This document shows, piece by piece, positions 15,242-26,400 of a stretch of DNA of 46,762 nt. Under the pieces are notes generated by a model that ran no database searches, was not told where the DNA came from, and saw only the letters and a program-made list of their open reading frames with translations. This DNA comes from an uncultured Lachnospiraceae bacterium (GTDB lineage: Bacteria; Bacillota; Clostridia; Lachnospirales; Lachnospiraceae). Where the stretch lies: assembly GCA_949132985.1 (NCBI GenBank), contig CASCGD010000013.1:1-46762 (forward strand), in the 5' to 3' direction. Positions within the stretch are counted from its first letter, which is position 1, and the number at the start of each line of letters is the position of its first letter. A program made the translations under genes and the position numbers.

Positions 15242-17584
15242 ATGGAAGAAAATAGGATGTTGGAACAAATCTGGAGCGAGGCACAGACGATAGAGACACC
15301 AAAAGACCTGTCACCGGAGCGGATAAAGGAACGCATCGAGATGCAGGCGGAGGAGGAAGTAATGAAAAAGAAGGGCGAAAAGCGGTGGAAGAGCCGCAAA
15401 ATATTCAGCCTGCATGGCTATGGCAGCAGAGTTGCCGCGGCTGTGGTGGTGCTGGCGCTGTCCCTCGGGGCGTATGACGTGGCGGGCAGGCAGGACTGCG
15501 AACCGTCCGCAGAGCGGGAAGCGGACGGGACAGATCATTTAGCGGTGTTAGAAGATAGTTTGGCACCGACGCAGCCGTCGGAAAAAACCACGGAGAACGG
15601 GAAGCTGCCGGATGAAAACGCTCCGGCAGCCGCGGATGAAGTGGGAAAGTCGGAAAGCGGGGATTCTGTGGTAAAAAAGCTGGGCGGCTACCATCTGGCA
15701 GAAAGCTACGAGGAAGTGTACCGGATGGTTGCGGATATGCAAAAGGAGTTCCGCGAAGACGAGTACAGCAAGGGTATGAGGGAGTCGGAAAACGCCTCAG
15801 AGGGTGTCGTATCGGACATGGCTTCTTCGAAGGATGCTGGTTACAATTCCCCGTCAAAAGTGGAAAACGAATCCATGAAAAAGACAGAGCAGGCATCCGA
15901 AAAGCCGGATTATTCCACCACAAACCTGCAGGTGACAGGTGTGGACGAGAGTGATATTGTAAAGACGGACGGTGAAAAAATTTACATTGCGGCAAATGAC
16001 CAGGTGCGCATCGTGGACGTGACCTCGGGCAAGCCCCGGCAGCTTGGGAGTATAAAGCCGCAGCTTGACGGGAATATGGACAGCATCTGCGAGATGTATG
16101 TCTCAAACGGCCGGCTTCTTTTGATCGTGCAGACCGAGGAGAGCGGGGAGATGGATGTCTCGAATAGCGCCGGAGCGAAAAAATATTCCGCGGAGCCGAT
16201 GGAGGACATGGCGGTGGCGTGCGGATACGGGTGCGATTACAGCAAAATCCACACGCAGGTTCTGACCTACGATATCACGGCTTCTGCGGGGGCAAGGCTC
16301 GTCGGAACCTACGAGCAGGACGGAAGATACGACAGTTCAAGAAAGATCGGCAATATGCTCTATCTGTTTACACACTATGGCTTTTCTTCTTATTTTCTTG
16401 ACGGGATGCCCCCGGTGGAGCGGGTACTTCCGGGCGAAGAAGAACGGTCAGCAGACGAAGCGTCATTGGGTGGAGAAGCGGTTTTCTTAAACGAGGAGCC
16501 GGAAAAGGAGGACGGCGGGAAGGTTCGGCTTCCGCAGGTGCAGGGGCAAACGATTCCGGAAAACTGCATTTATCTTCCGGAAAAGGGCGTAAGTTCAGGG
16601 GTGGTGATCTCCGCGGTGAACATCACCAGACCAGAGGAGGTCAATGATCAGAAGTTTATCTGCAATGGCGGCGGGGAGCTTTATGTGACCGGAAAATCCA
16701 TTTATCTGTATGAATCGAGCTATATCGGGGCGTCGGAGCGGCCGCGCACGAGCTTCAGCAAATTTAAGATCGGCGACGGCAAAATTACGGCGGACTGTGC
16801 CGAGGCGGTTCCGGGCTTTATTGAGGATACTTTTGCGATTCATGAGACGGTGGACGGTTATCTGTACGTGCTGACCACCGAATATAGAAACAGCGGCACA
16901 ACGAATCAGCTCTATGTGCTAAACGATAAGATGAAAATTCATGGAAAAATTGAGCACATAGCGGACGGAGAGACGGTTTACGCGGCGCGGTTTGTGGATG
17001 ATATCGGTTACTTTGTGACATACCGGAATATGGACCCGCTTTTTACGGTTGATTTTTCCGACCCGAAAAATCCGAAGCTGATCGGTGAGCTGGAGATTCC
17101 GGGCTTCTCGGACTATCTGCAGTTTTGGGATGACAAACATCTGGTAGGCGTTGGCGAGGAGCGGAAGAAGGAGGACAGTGCGTTTGTGGGCATCAAGGTA
17201 TCGCTCTATGATATTTCCGACCCCACGGATGTGAAGGAGACGTCAAAGATCGTGATTGAAGATGCCAATTATTCACCTGCAGCTCATAATTATAAGACGC
17301 TGCTGGCAGACCGGGGCAAAAACGTGATCGCGTTTCTGACGGGGGGCCAGGATAAAGCGTTTAACTACCGCATCACCCAGCAGGTGTTCACGGTGAAGGA
17401 CGGAAAGCTTGTGCAGGCAGCAGAGGATGAGCTGCCGCGGGAAGATGATTTTCCCATGCTGCTCGCCGAGGGTTTCCGCAATCTCTATATCGGAGACAGG
17501 CTGTATCTGGCAGCGGAAAACGTGCTGGTCGTGTATGATATGAAGAAGGATTTTAAGCGGGTTCAGATCATGAAGCTGGATTAG
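15242..17584 (+). CDS. Membrane-anchored secreted beta-propeller protein
   Basis: The 780-aa protein has a charged cytoplasmic start of about 58 residues, one transmembrane helix (about 62-80, VAAAVVVLALSLGAYDVAG) and a long linker rich in Glu, Ser and Pro. The outer domain from about residue 225 (TTNLQVTGVDESDIVKTDGE) is the beta-propeller family PF09826, whose blades show DGEKIYIAANDQVRIVDV, VLTYDI, LYDISDPTDVKE and similar strands. It lies 88 bp after an ECF sigma gene. The N-terminal part resembles the cytoplasmic anti-sigma stub of such pairs, so the protein may both sense at the surface and restrain the sigma factor (inference). The ligand is unknown. Confidence 0.85.
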   Translation: MEENRMLEQIWSEAQTIETPKDLSPERIKERIEMQAEEEVMKKKGEKRWKSRKIFSLHGYGSRVAAAVVVLALSLGAYDVAGRQDCEPSAEREADGTDHLAVLEDSLAPTQPSEKTTENGKLPDENAPAAADEVGKSESGDSVVKKLGGYHLAESYEEVYRMVADMQKEFREDEYSKGMRESENASEGVVSDMASSKDAGYNSPSKVENESMKKTEQASEKPDYSTTNLQVTGVDESDIVKTDGEKIYIAANDQVRIVDVTSGKPRQLGSIKPQLDGNMDSICEMYVSNGRLLLIVQTEESGEMDVSNSAGAKKYSAEPMEDMAVACGYGCDYSKIHTQVLTYDITASAGARLVGTYEQDGRYDSSRKIGNMLYLFTHYGFSSYFLDGMPPVERVLPGEEERSADEASLGGEAVFLNEEPEKEDGGKVRLPQVQGQTIPENCIYLPEKGVSSGVVISAVNITRPEEVNDQKFICNGGGELYVTGKSIYLYESSYIGASERPRTSFSKFKIGDGKITADCAEAVPGFIEDTFAIHETVDGYLYVLTTEYRNSGTTNQLYVLNDKMKIHGKIEHIADGETVYAARFVDDIGYFVTYRNMDPLFTVDFSDPKNPKLIGELEIPGFSDYLQFWDDKHLVGVGEERKKEDSAFVGIKVSLYDISDPTDVKETSKIVIEDANYSPAAHNYKTLLADRGKNVIAFLTGGQDKAFNYRITQQVFTVKDGKLVQAAEDELPREDDFPMLLAEGFRNLYIGDRLYLAAENVLVVYDMKKDFKRVQIMKLD

Positions 17585-17776
17585 ATTCCAGTCAGGGAGG
17601 AAAAGGAAAATTTAGACAGATGAAACATCTGGATCATTAGTGCGGGCCATTGCGGGAGCAGCCGCGCGCCAGGAGATCCGGTTAAGAAACAGAAAGCCAT
17701 AAAAAATCACTTTCTAAAATTTTTATAAAATTCAATAAAATTCCACACAGGGAATAAAACTAGTGGTATACTTTAT

Positions 17777-17802
17777 CGGGCAGAGGGAAGACCTTCTGCC
17801 CG
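17777..17802 (+). promoter_or_regulatory. Leader hairpin before the SLH gene
   Basis: cgggcaga (17777-17784) pairs with ttctgcccg (17794-17802). A TATACT box at 17767-17772 lies just before it, without a good -35. The hairpin would fall in the 5' leader of the SLH gene and may stabilise the mRNA. The rest of 17585-17858 shows only AT-rich sequence. Confidence 0.4.
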
Positions 17803-17858
17803 ACATTTCGTTGAATATAATAGAAACATATGGCAGGAAAGAGAAAGAAGGGACAGAC

Positions 17859-19832
17859 ATGAGAAGGAAAAAATTACGCGGCCCGCTGGCGGTACTGCTT
17901 GCATGCGCACTTATCATCGGAAGTGCCTTTCCGGCGTCGGCTGCACAGGCAAACGAATCGGCTCCCGCGCAGGCCCGTGCTGTGGCAAACGGGACAGGGG
18001 ATCAGCAGACAGGCGCTTCACAGACACCGACGGCTCCGACTTATAATCAGGAGCTGGCGCGAAGGGTGCTGGCGGCGATGGGCGTGGTTACGAACAGCCA
18101 GACGACGAAAAAGGGACTTCAGAAGAAGGTGACCCGCAGGCAGTTTTCAAAAATGCTGGTGAAGCTCTCTCCTTACAAGAACAAGGTGGGGACAACGGTG
18201 AAGACCTCCATGTACACGGATGTGAAAAAGACGGATCAATACGCGCCCTACATCCGCATTGCGGTGGAAAACAAATGGATGAAGGGCAATTTAAAGGGAA
18301 AATTTCGTCCGAAGCAGGCCGTTACGCTGCAGGAGGGGATCGCGGCGGTGCTGGCGATGTTAGGCTATGAGAACACGGATTTTCAGGGAAGCCTCTCCAG
18401 CGCAAAACATTCCTTCTACAAAGCGCTGAAGCTGAATAAAAATATTACAAAAAAGGCGGGCGCAAAGCTTACATATAAGGATGTGATCAACCTGCTTTAC
18501 AACATGCTTGTGACACCGGGTAAGTCGGGTGAAGTCTATGGCCGGACGCTTGGCTATACACTGGATGCCAACGGCGATATTGACTATCTGACCCTGGTCT
18601 TTGACAAGCTGAGCGGACCTGTCATCGCGGGGAAGGACTGGCGCTCACAGATACCTTTTAATGTGAGTACAGCCACAATTTACGTTGACGGCTCAAAGGC
18701 GGACGCCGACCGTATCCGTGAATATGACGTACTCTATTACTCCAAAAAGCTGAACAGCATTTTTGTGTATCAGGACCGTGTAACCGGACGGTTGAACGGC
18801 GTTGCGCCGGACCGCTACAAGCCCACAGCCGTGACGGTTTCCGGCACGAGCTATGTGTTGGCGGATCAGGATATCGCCTATGCGGTTTCCGCCATGGGAA
18901 GCTATAACATCGGAGACTATGTGACGCTGCTTTTGGGCAAGGACGGCCAGGTGGTCGGCATCGGCGGCGCGGCGGTTTTAAATTCCTTTATCGGCGGAAT
19001 CGTTCTCTCCACGGAGGAGAAGGTAAGCGGAGATAAAGACTCCAACGAAGTGAAAAAATATATTACGATGCTGGATACGCTGGGCGAAACACACGAATAT
19101 GAGGTAGATGACCTGAAGGGCTTCTCGGAGAATACGCCGGTGGAGATCTCTTTTGACAACGGAAAGCCTGTGGTGAACAAGGTGACGTTGAACCGGTTAA
19201 ACGGAACGGTGAGTGCGGATGCATCGAGCTATGCAGGCTATAAGCTCCCGGAGAGCATTCGGATTTTAGAGTATGGCAGCGGATCTCACAGCAGTGTTGA
19301 CCGCAACCGCCTGGCGGGACTGACGATCAACGCCTCAAACATTTTGTATTATCATGTGAATGCAGATAAGGAGATCACGGATCTTATCATCCGCGGCGTG
19401 ACCGGGGACAGCTACCGCTACGGGATTCTCCTCTCGGCCACCGAGGTGTCCAGTCCGGGGACGATGACGTTTATGGGTACCTACAGCTATCTGATCGACG
19501 GGGAGAATGGCGTTGGAAACAGCAACGGACAGACCTTTGGAATGCAGGGCTATGTGGGGCCGGCACAGTTCGGCTTTGACGCAGCCGGTATGATTACGAG
19601 CGTCAGGGCGCTGGGATATATCAGTGTGACATCCGTCACTCTGACGGAAGTCTCCAACGGGAAAAATGCATATGCTATCGCCGACGGGGCCGGTGTATAC
19701 CTGAAAAAAGGTTCCGCCTACTATTTGACGGAGCTCTCGAAGGTGATGAGTCTGAGCAACTATGAGCTGACGGCGTACTACGACGCGGCCACCGGAGGAA
19801 GGGTGCGCGTGATCGTCGCAAAGGCAAAGTAA
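17859..19832 (+). CDS. Exported S-layer-homology (SLH) domain protein
   Basis: The 657-aa protein has a signal peptide (RRKK, then GPLAVLLACALIIGSAFPAS, cleavage after ASAA). Three SLH-like units follow at about residues 65-230; MYTDVKKTDQYAPYIRIAVE, NKWMKGNLKGKFRPKQAVTL and QEGIAAVLAMLGYENTDF show the usual pattern. SLH units bind pyruvylated secondary cell-wall polymer. The remaining 420 residues are beta-rich and unassigned. ATG 17859 follows gaaagaagggacag and begins directly at the signal peptide. The efflux genes behind it (52 bp) suggest that this protein anchors or positions that complex at the wall (inference). Confidence 0.85.
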   Translation: MRRKKLRGPLAVLLACALIIGSAFPASAAQANESAPAQARAVANGTGDQQTGASQTPTAPTYNQELARRVLAAMGVVTNSQTTKKGLQKKVTRRQFSKMLVKLSPYKNKVGTTVKTSMYTDVKKTDQYAPYIRIAVENKWMKGNLKGKFRPKQAVTLQEGIAAVLAMLGYENTDFQGSLSSAKHSFYKALKLNKNITKKAGAKLTYKDVINLLYNMLVTPGKSGEVYGRTLGYTLDANGDIDYLTLVFDKLSGPVIAGKDWRSQIPFNVSTATIYVDGSKADADRIREYDVLYYSKKLNSIFVYQDRVTGRLNGVAPDRYKPTAVTVSGTSYVLADQDIAYAVSAMGSYNIGDYVTLLLGKDGQVVGIGGAAVLNSFIGGIVLSTEEKVSGDKDSNEVKKYITMLDTLGETHEYEVDDLKGFSENTPVEISFDNGKPVVNKVTLNRLNGTVSADASSYAGYKLPESIRILEYGSGSHSSVDRNRLAGLTINASNILYYHVNADKEITDLIIRGVTGDSYRYGILLSATEVSSPGTMTFMGTYSYLIDGENGVGNSNGQTFGMQGYVGPAQFGFDAAGMITSVRALGYISVTSVTLTEVSNGKNAYAIADGAGVYLKKGSAYYLTELSKVMSLSNYELTAYYDAATGGRVRVIVAKAK

Positions 19833-19884
19833 CCGAACATAAATTTTTATAAAAAAGGAAAAAGCGGCGGGATTACATAATACT

Positions 19885-21516
19885 ATGAAGGACAAAATAC
19901 GAAATTTTTTTAAACGACATTATAAAGGACTTATTGCAGTTGTTCTGCTGGCTATCGTGATTTTTGTGGCAGTGCCGCGTTTGCTGAAAAGCAAGGCGGA
20001 CGAGATGATGCAGGGCATGTATCAGACGAGTCAGCCCCTGGTGCAGGATTTGCAGGTGACACTCACGGGAACAGGAACCATCACGCCCAACGACCAGTAT
20101 GCGATTACACCGCTGGTGCAGGGCGAGATTACCGACGCGCCTTTTGAGGAGGGCGATGTGGTGAAAAAGGGGCAGCTATTGTATCAGTTTTCCACGGAAA
20201 ATGTGGAGGATAACATAAAGTCTGCAAATCTTGGCGTGCGTCAGGCACAGCAGAGCTACAGCGACGCGGTGGAGTCAAAAAGGAAGAGCACGGATGATCT
20301 TACCCTCACCTCCGACCAGGAGGGCTATGTGAAGAAGCTCTATGTGTCTGCCGGCGATAAGATTGCGGCGGGAATGACGATTGCGGATATCTATGACAAC
20401 ACGACGATGGTGCTGGAGGTGCCTTTTAACGCGGCGGATGTAAAAAAAAGCTGGGTCGGCGGCCATGCGTCGGTGTATGTGGGGGATGAGAGTGAGCGGC
20501 TGCGGGGGAAGGTCGTATCGATCTCCCCGACGGATGCGGTATTGGACGGAAACATGGTCGTCACCTATGTGACCATTGAGGTCAGCAATCCCGGCGGTAT
20601 CGCGTCGGGAGCTATCGGCACGGCGCGCATTGACGGGGTGGACTGCAACAGCGAGGGAACCTTCTCGGTGAAATCCGAGGGGACGCTCACCGCAGGCGGC
20701 AGCGGCACGATTGCAAAGCTGAATATCAGAGAGGGCGGATATCTCAGAAAAGGCGCGGCCTATATCATTTTGAAGGACGGCACCGTAGGAGATGGGGTAA
20801 ACAGCTCGAAGCTGAGCCTGGAGAGTGCAAAAAACCAGCTTGAGAGCGCGAAAAAGAGCCTGGATGACTACAGTGTCACCGCACCGATCTCCGGTACCGT
20901 CATCACAAAAAACGCGAAGAAGGGCGACAACATTAACGCGTCCTATAACGCTTCCCTTGCGGTTATTTACGACATGTCCAAGGTAAAATTCAAGATGCAG
21001 GTCGACGAGCTGGATGTGCTCAAAATCTCGGTGGGACAGGAGGTTTCGGTGAAGGCGGATGCGCTGGAGGGCGTGGAGCTGACAGGGCATATCACAAATA
21101 TCAGCCTGGAGGCAAACACCACCGGAGGCGTGACGGAGTACCCCGTGACTGTGGAGCTGGACGAGGTCGGCGACCTGCTTCCGGGTATGAATGTGTCCGC
21201 AACTATTGTTTTAAAAGAGGAGAAGGATGCGCTGTGCATCCCGGTTGACGCACTCATGCGGGGGGAGGTTGTATATCTGAAAAATGCCAAGGGAGAGGAG
21301 ACGTCGCCCGAAGCGCTGGAAGCGGGGGTTCCGGCGGGCTTCCATGAGGTGAAGGTGACGGTAGGCATCAGCAGTGATTCCTACGTGCAGATTTTATCCG
21401 GATTAAAGCCGGAGGACGAGGTATATGTGCCAAGGGCAGAGATGACGGATATGTACGGCCTGATGATGGGCACCGACGAATATTATTATGAGGAAGAAAC
21501 GGATGAAGTGGAGTAA
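19885..21516 (+). CDS. MacA/HlyD-like efflux adaptor protein
   Basis: The 543-aa protein has an N-terminal membrane anchor (about 15-32, LIAVVLLAIVIFVAVPRLLK). A biotinyl-lipoyl-like half motif (GEITDAPFEEGDVVKKGQLL) is followed by a helical hairpin, a second lipoyl half (SAPISGT-type TAPISGTVITKNAKKGDNIN) and a beta-barrel (VSVKADALEGVELTGHITNI). This is the order of membrane-fusion proteins. It is longer than usual because it carries two internal hairpin-and-lipoyl units. It lies directly before an ABC ATPase and an FtsX-type permease, so together they form a MacAB-like tripartite-type pump of Gram-positives. Confidence 0.88.
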   Translation: MKDKIRNFFKRHYKGLIAVVLLAIVIFVAVPRLLKSKADEMMQGMYQTSQPLVQDLQVTLTGTGTITPNDQYAITPLVQGEITDAPFEEGDVVKKGQLLYQFSTENVEDNIKSANLGVRQAQQSYSDAVESKRKSTDDLTLTSDQEGYVKKLYVSAGDKIAAGMTIADIYDNTTMVLEVPFNAADVKKSWVGGHASVYVGDESERLRGKVVSISPTDAVLDGNMVVTYVTIEVSNPGGIASGAIGTARIDGVDCNSEGTFSVKSEGTLTAGGSGTIAKLNIREGGYLRKGAAYIILKDGTVGDGVNSSKLSLESAKNQLESAKKSLDDYSVTAPISGTVITKNAKKGDNINASYNASLAVIYDMSKVKFKMQVDELDVLKISVGQEVSVKADALEGVELTGHITNISLEANTTGGVTEYPVTVELDEVGDLLPGMNVSATIVLKEEKDALCIPVDALMRGEVVYLKNAKGEETSPEALEAGVPAGFHEVKVTVGISSDSYVQILSGLKPEDEVYVPRAEMTDMYGLMMGTDEYYYEEETDEVE

Positions 21517-21547
21517 CCGGAAAAAAATTGGAAAAGCAGATCGGGAT

Positions 21548-22270
21548 ATGTCCGAACATTCACATCTGATTGAGCTTCAGGATATCTACAAGATCTACCA
21601 GATGGGTGATGTCCAGGTGCGTGCAAACGATGGCATTTCTTTTGCAATCGATCCGGGTGAGATGGTGGCCATCGTCGGGAAATCCGGCAGTGGAAAGTCG
21701 ACGATCATGAACATCATTGGCGCGCTCGACGTGCCGACTGAAGGGAAATATTTTTTAAACGGTATCGATGTCGGCTCCATGACGGACAATGAGCTGGCGG
21801 CCATTCGAAACCGGCAGATCGGCTTTGTCTTCCAGCAGTACAATCTGCTCCCAAAGATGAACCTTGTAAAAAATGTGGAGCTTCCGCTGCTCTACGCGGG
21901 AATCGGGGATTTTGAGCGCAGGGAGCGGGCGATTGCCTCGCTCACAAAGGTCGGGCTGGGGGATGTGTGGAAAAAATATCCGAACCAGCTTTCCGGCGGG
22001 CAGCAGCAGCGCGTTTCCATTGCGCGGGCGCTGGTGGGAAACCCGTCGCTGATTCTTGCGGATGAGCCGACGGGGGCTTTGGATTCCAGAACAAGCCGGG
22101 ATGTGCTGGACTTTTTGAAGGAGCTGAACAGCGAGGGCAACACAATCGTTATTATTACACATGATAATTCCATTGCGGTGGAGGCAAAGCGTATCATCCG
22201 TATTCACGACGGGAAGGTGATTTTTGATGGCAGCAGCGACGACTACAAAGGGCAGGTGACAGAGCAATGA
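21548..22270 (+). CDS. ABC transporter ATP-binding protein (MacB/LolD type)
   Basis: This 240-aa ATPase has Walker [11 protein letters not shown]-loop [12 protein letters not shown], signature [15 protein letters not shown], Walker [14 protein letters not shown] and the switch histidine in IVIITHD. It matches the MacB/LolD subgroup. The start at 21548 gives the family's usual N-terminus; an ATG at 21503 inside the end of the adaptor gene (after gaggaag) would add 15 basic residues and cannot be excluded. The stop overlaps the permease start by 4 bp, showing one operon. Confidence 0.93.
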   Translation: MSEHSHLIELQDIYKIYQMGDVQVRANDGISFAIDPGEMVAIVGKSGSGKSTIMNIIGALDVPTEGKYFLNGIDVGSMTDNELAAIRNRQIGFVFQQYNLLPKMNLVKNVELPLLYAGIGDFERRERAIASLTKVGLGDVWKKYPNQLSGGQQQRVSIARALVGNPSLILADEPTGALDSRTSRDVLDFLKELNSEGNTIVIITHDNSIAVEAKRIIRIHDGKVIFDGSSDDYKGQVTEQ

Positions 22271-23442
22271 AAACTTCACAGGCATTTCTTATGGCATTTT
22301 CAAGCCTCATCAGCAACAAGATGCGGGCGTTTCTCACGATGCTGGGCATGATCATCGGCGTGGGCGCAGTTATTGCCATGATCTCCCTCATGGACGGCAT
22401 GATCGGTTATACGATGGGTTCCTTTTCGGATCTTGGCGCGGATACCATTTCGGTTAATTTTACGGGAAAGGGTTCCAAGATGCTCACCGACGATCAGATG
22501 TATGGTTTTTTGGAGGAGCATCCGGAGGATTTTTCCGATCTTTCGCCGTCCTCGACCATCTACATGACGGTGCGTCAGGGAGATAAAACCATGAAAGACC
22601 AGGGGGTTTCCGGTGTGAGCGAGAGCTACGCAGCGATCCAGTCCCTGACCATAGACAAGGGACGTTTCCTTGCCTATGCGGACATGCTCTCCCGCAGCAA
22701 GGTTTGTGTGATTGGCACGTATGTGTGTAATGAGTTCTTTAACGGGGCCGATCCGGTCGGGAAAAAGCTGAAATTTGGTGCTGAGGAGTATACGGTCATC
22801 GGACTGCTGAAGGAAAAGGGTGATTCAACGCGCTATTCTGCGGATGACTGCATCTATGCGCCCTACACGGTGGTCGGGAGGGCTTCGGGCAGTGCCGAGC
22901 CATCCGGCTATACGTTAAAAATGGCAAACACCGAGCAGTCCACAGAGGCACAGCAGGTGCTGGAGGACTTTTTATATGGATTTTTTCACGACAGCGACTG
23001 TTACCGGGTGGCAAATATGGCGCAGATGCTGGATATCATGGATGATATGGTCGGTGTCATGAAAAACATACTGGTAGGCATCGCCGGAATTTCGTTGCTG
23101 GTGGCGGGCATCGGCATCATGAACATTATGCTCGTGTCGGTCAGCGAGCGTACCCGGGAGATCGGCATTCGCAAATCCCTCGGCGCGAGGCAGAAGGATA
23201 TCAAAAAGCAGTTCGTCATCGAGGCGGGCGTGCTTTCCACCATCGGCGGCGGCGTCGGGATCATCATCGGCGGTGTGGCGACCACCGCGCTGGGGAATGC
23301 CATCGGCATGAGCTGTTCGCCCACGCCTAGTGCGGTGGCCATTGCCTTTGGCGTATCGGCGGGGATCGGGGTGCTCTTTGGGTATATGCCGGCGAAGCGG
23401 GCAGCGGCGCTGAATCCGATTGACGCGTTGCGGAGTGAGTAG
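22267..23442 (+). CDS. FtsX/MacB-type ABC transporter permease
   Basis: This 391-aa permease has a first transmembrane helix at about 17-40 (MRAFLTMLGMIIGVGAVIAM), a large extracytoplasmic MacB_PCD domain, and three helices at the C-terminus (about 265-290, 320-345 and 355-378). ERTREIGIRKSLGARQKDIK is the coupling segment typical of FtsX. It works with the ATPase before it and the adaptor at 19885-21516. The substrate, perhaps a peptide or antibiotic, cannot be read. Confidence 0.93.
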   Translation: MKTSQAFLMAFSSLISNKMRAFLTMLGMIIGVGAVIAMISLMDGMIGYTMGSFSDLGADTISVNFTGKGSKMLTDDQMYGFLEEHPEDFSDLSPSSTIYMTVRQGDKTMKDQGVSGVSESYAAIQSLTIDKGRFLAYADMLSRSKVCVIGTYVCNEFFNGADPVGKKLKFGAEEYTVIGLLKEKGDSTRYSADDCIYAPYTVVGRASGSAEPSGYTLKMANTEQSTEAQQVLEDFLYGFFHDSDCYRVANMAQMLDIMDDMVGVMKNILVGIAGISLLVAGIGIMNIMLVSVSERTREIGIRKSLGARQKDIKKQFVIEAGVLSTIGGGVGIIIGGVATTALGNAIGMSCSPTPSAVAIAFGVSAGIGVLFGYMPAKRAAALNPIDALRSE

Positions 23443-23456
23443 TGGGGGGAGTTGTT

Positions 23457-26400
23457 ATGTCGTTACATCTTATTTTGGGTAATTCCGGGGCAGGAAAATC
23501 CCACTACTTATATGAGCATATTTTGAAGGAGGCAGCGGCGAATCCGGGGCGTACTTATTATGTTCTGGTGCCGGAGCAGTTTACGGCGGCGACGCAGCGG
23601 GAGTTTGTGAAGCGTCAGAAAAACCATGCGATTTTGAATGTGGATGTGCTGAGCTTTAAGCGGCTGGCTTACCGTGTGTTCGGGGAGCTGGGGAAGGACA
23701 CGCTGCAGGTGCTGGAGGATACGGGAAAAAATCTGATTCTGCAGAAGCTGGCGGGGGAGCTGTTCGGGAAGCTTTCCGTGCTCTCGGGCAGCCTGCACAA
23801 GATGGGATACATCGATGAGATCAAGTCCTTTCTGACAGAGCTTGCGCAGTACCGCATCGCGCCGGAGCTTTTGAGCGAGATGGCAAAGGAGGAGCGGGTG
23901 TCACCCCTTCTGGCTGCGAAGCTTGCGGATATCCGGCTTTTGTACGAGGCTTTTTTAAGGGAGATTCAGGGCGGCTATCTTCTGGCGGAGGAGGTCGTGG
24001 AATATCTGGCAGAGCTTGTGCATGAGTCGAAGCTCTTTGACGATACGGTGCTTATTTTTGACGGATTCACCGGGTTTACGCCGGTGCAGCAGACCTTTCT
24101 CTCCGAGGCGTTTCCGGTGGTGCGGGATATTTATGTGGCGCTTACGATTGATGCGGGGGAGGATTTTTACGGCAGGATGGACGTGGAGCAGCTGTTTTTC
24201 CTGCCGAAAAAGACGATCCGTGTGCTTTTAAAGCTCGCGCAGGAAACAGGCGTTACGGTTGCAGCGCCTGTTATTTTAAACGATGGGGATAAACGCCGTT
24301 TTGTGAAAGCACCGGTGCTCTTTCACCTGGAGCAAAATCTGTTTCGTCTGCATCAAAACCCCTATGACGGTGATATGGAGGAGCAGATGCAGTTACAGAT
24401 ACTGGGCTTTTCCAGGCCTCTGGAAGAGCTGCGCTTTGCGGCCCGGGAGATCAGGCGGCTGGTCAGAGAGGGGATGCGCTATCAGCAGATGGCCATTGTC
24501 ACAGGTGACGTGGAGCTGTTTGCACCCTATGTGCAGCAGGTGTTTTCAGAGTACGAGCTGCCTTTTTTCCTCGACCAGGCGCATCCGATTCTCTACCATC
24601 CGCTGATCGAGTGCGTGCGGGGACTTCTTGAGGTTGCAAGAAGGGATTTTTCTTATGAGAGCATGATGCGTGTCTTAAAGACCGGGCTGCTCCCCATCGA
24701 CGAGAGAGAGACGGATCTGCTGGAAAACTACATCATGGCATACGGTATTTGCGGAAAGAGCGGATGGAACCGGAAATGGGTGCGCCTTCCTCAGTGGCTT
24801 GACGCGGAGGGGCTGGAGCGGCTGAATGCAAAGCGCGCAGAGCTGATGGAGGCGCTTTTGCCCTATGCAGAGGTGATGACGGGAGTAGAGGCGGGGGCGG
24901 CGGCGCGCACCCGGGCGCTCTATGATCTGATGATGGTTTTTGGGCTGGAGCAGAAGGAGGATGCGCGTATCTGGCGCATTGCTATGGATTTGTTTGACAA
25001 GCTGGCAGGACTTCTTCGTGATGAGGTGCTTCCTCTGGAGGAGTATATCAGCGTTCTGGAGGCGGGGTTTGAGGCTGCCGAGGTGGCGGACATTCCGCCG
25101 GGGTTTGACCGGGTGCTCATCGGAGATATTGAGCGCACCCGCCTGGAGGACATCCGGGTGCTCTTTTTCCTCGGCGTCAATGACGGAGTCATCCCGAAAA
25201 CGAGCGGGGACGGCGGGATTTTAAGCCAGCTGGAGCGGGAGGTGCTTGTCAGTGCAGACTATGAGCTGGCGCCGACTGCGAGGGAGCGGGCCTTTATTCA
25301 GCGATTTTACCTGTATTTGAATATGACAAAGCCCTCCGAGCGGCTTTATCTCACCTTTGCGGGATGTGGAGCGGACGGCGCGGCAAGGCGGCGTTCCTAT
25401 CTGATCGGAATGATTTTGCGCATGTTTCCGGGGCTTCGCGTGCAGGATGGCGGGATTGTGCCTCCGATGGAGCAAATCGCGGCGAAGCCGGCGGCGTTCC
25501 GCTATCTGACGGTGGGGCTTGACGAGGCAAAGGCGGGTATGGCGGGAGAAACGTGGCGTGCGCTACTTTCGTGGTACGGAAAGCAGGCGGACTGGCAGGA
25601 ACCTCTTGGGAAGCTTTTGTCTGCGGCATTTTATTCTTTTGAGGCGGAGCAGCTCTCGGGAGAGGTGAGCCGTCTGCTCTATGGCAGTGTGCTTAGCAGC
25701 AGCGTCACGCGTCTGGAGCGGTTTGCAGCCTGCGCCTATGAGCATTTTCTGACCTATGGGCTGGGACTTCGGCCGCGGGAGGAAAATACGTTTGAGGCGG
25801 TCGATTTCGGAAATCTGGTGCACACGGCGCTGGAATATTATGGGCGCGGGCTGGCGGAGAGCAGGTTCGACTGGTTTTGTGTGCCCCAGGAGGAGCGCCG
25901 CAGGCTTGGAAAGGCGGCTATGGAGCATGCGTTGGCCACCAGCCGGAACGATGCGCTCTTAACCTCTGCGAAAAACCGCTATCTGACCGGGCGCATGGAA
26001 CGGCTTTTGCATCAGACGGTGGATATTCTGACCGGACAGGTGCGAAAGGGACGGTTTTTGCCCGCCGACTATGAGGTGGGCTTTGGCATGGCGGAGGGCT
26101 TGAACGTTCAGGAGTTTACGCTCAGTCAGGAGGAGCGGATGCAACTGAGAGGGCGCATCGACCGTGTTGATGTCATGGAAAAGGATGACGATCTGTACGT
26201 TAAGATCATCGACTACAAATCGGGACAGACAAAGTTCTCCCTGTTGTCTTTGTACCATGGGCTGCAGCTGCAGCTGGTGGTATATTTGAATGCAGCCATG
26301 GAGCTGATGCGTCGGAAACAGGAGGACGGGGGTGTGCTTCCTGCGGGCATTTTTTATTACCATGTGGACGAGCCGGTGCTTGAGACAGAGGGGGCGGTGA

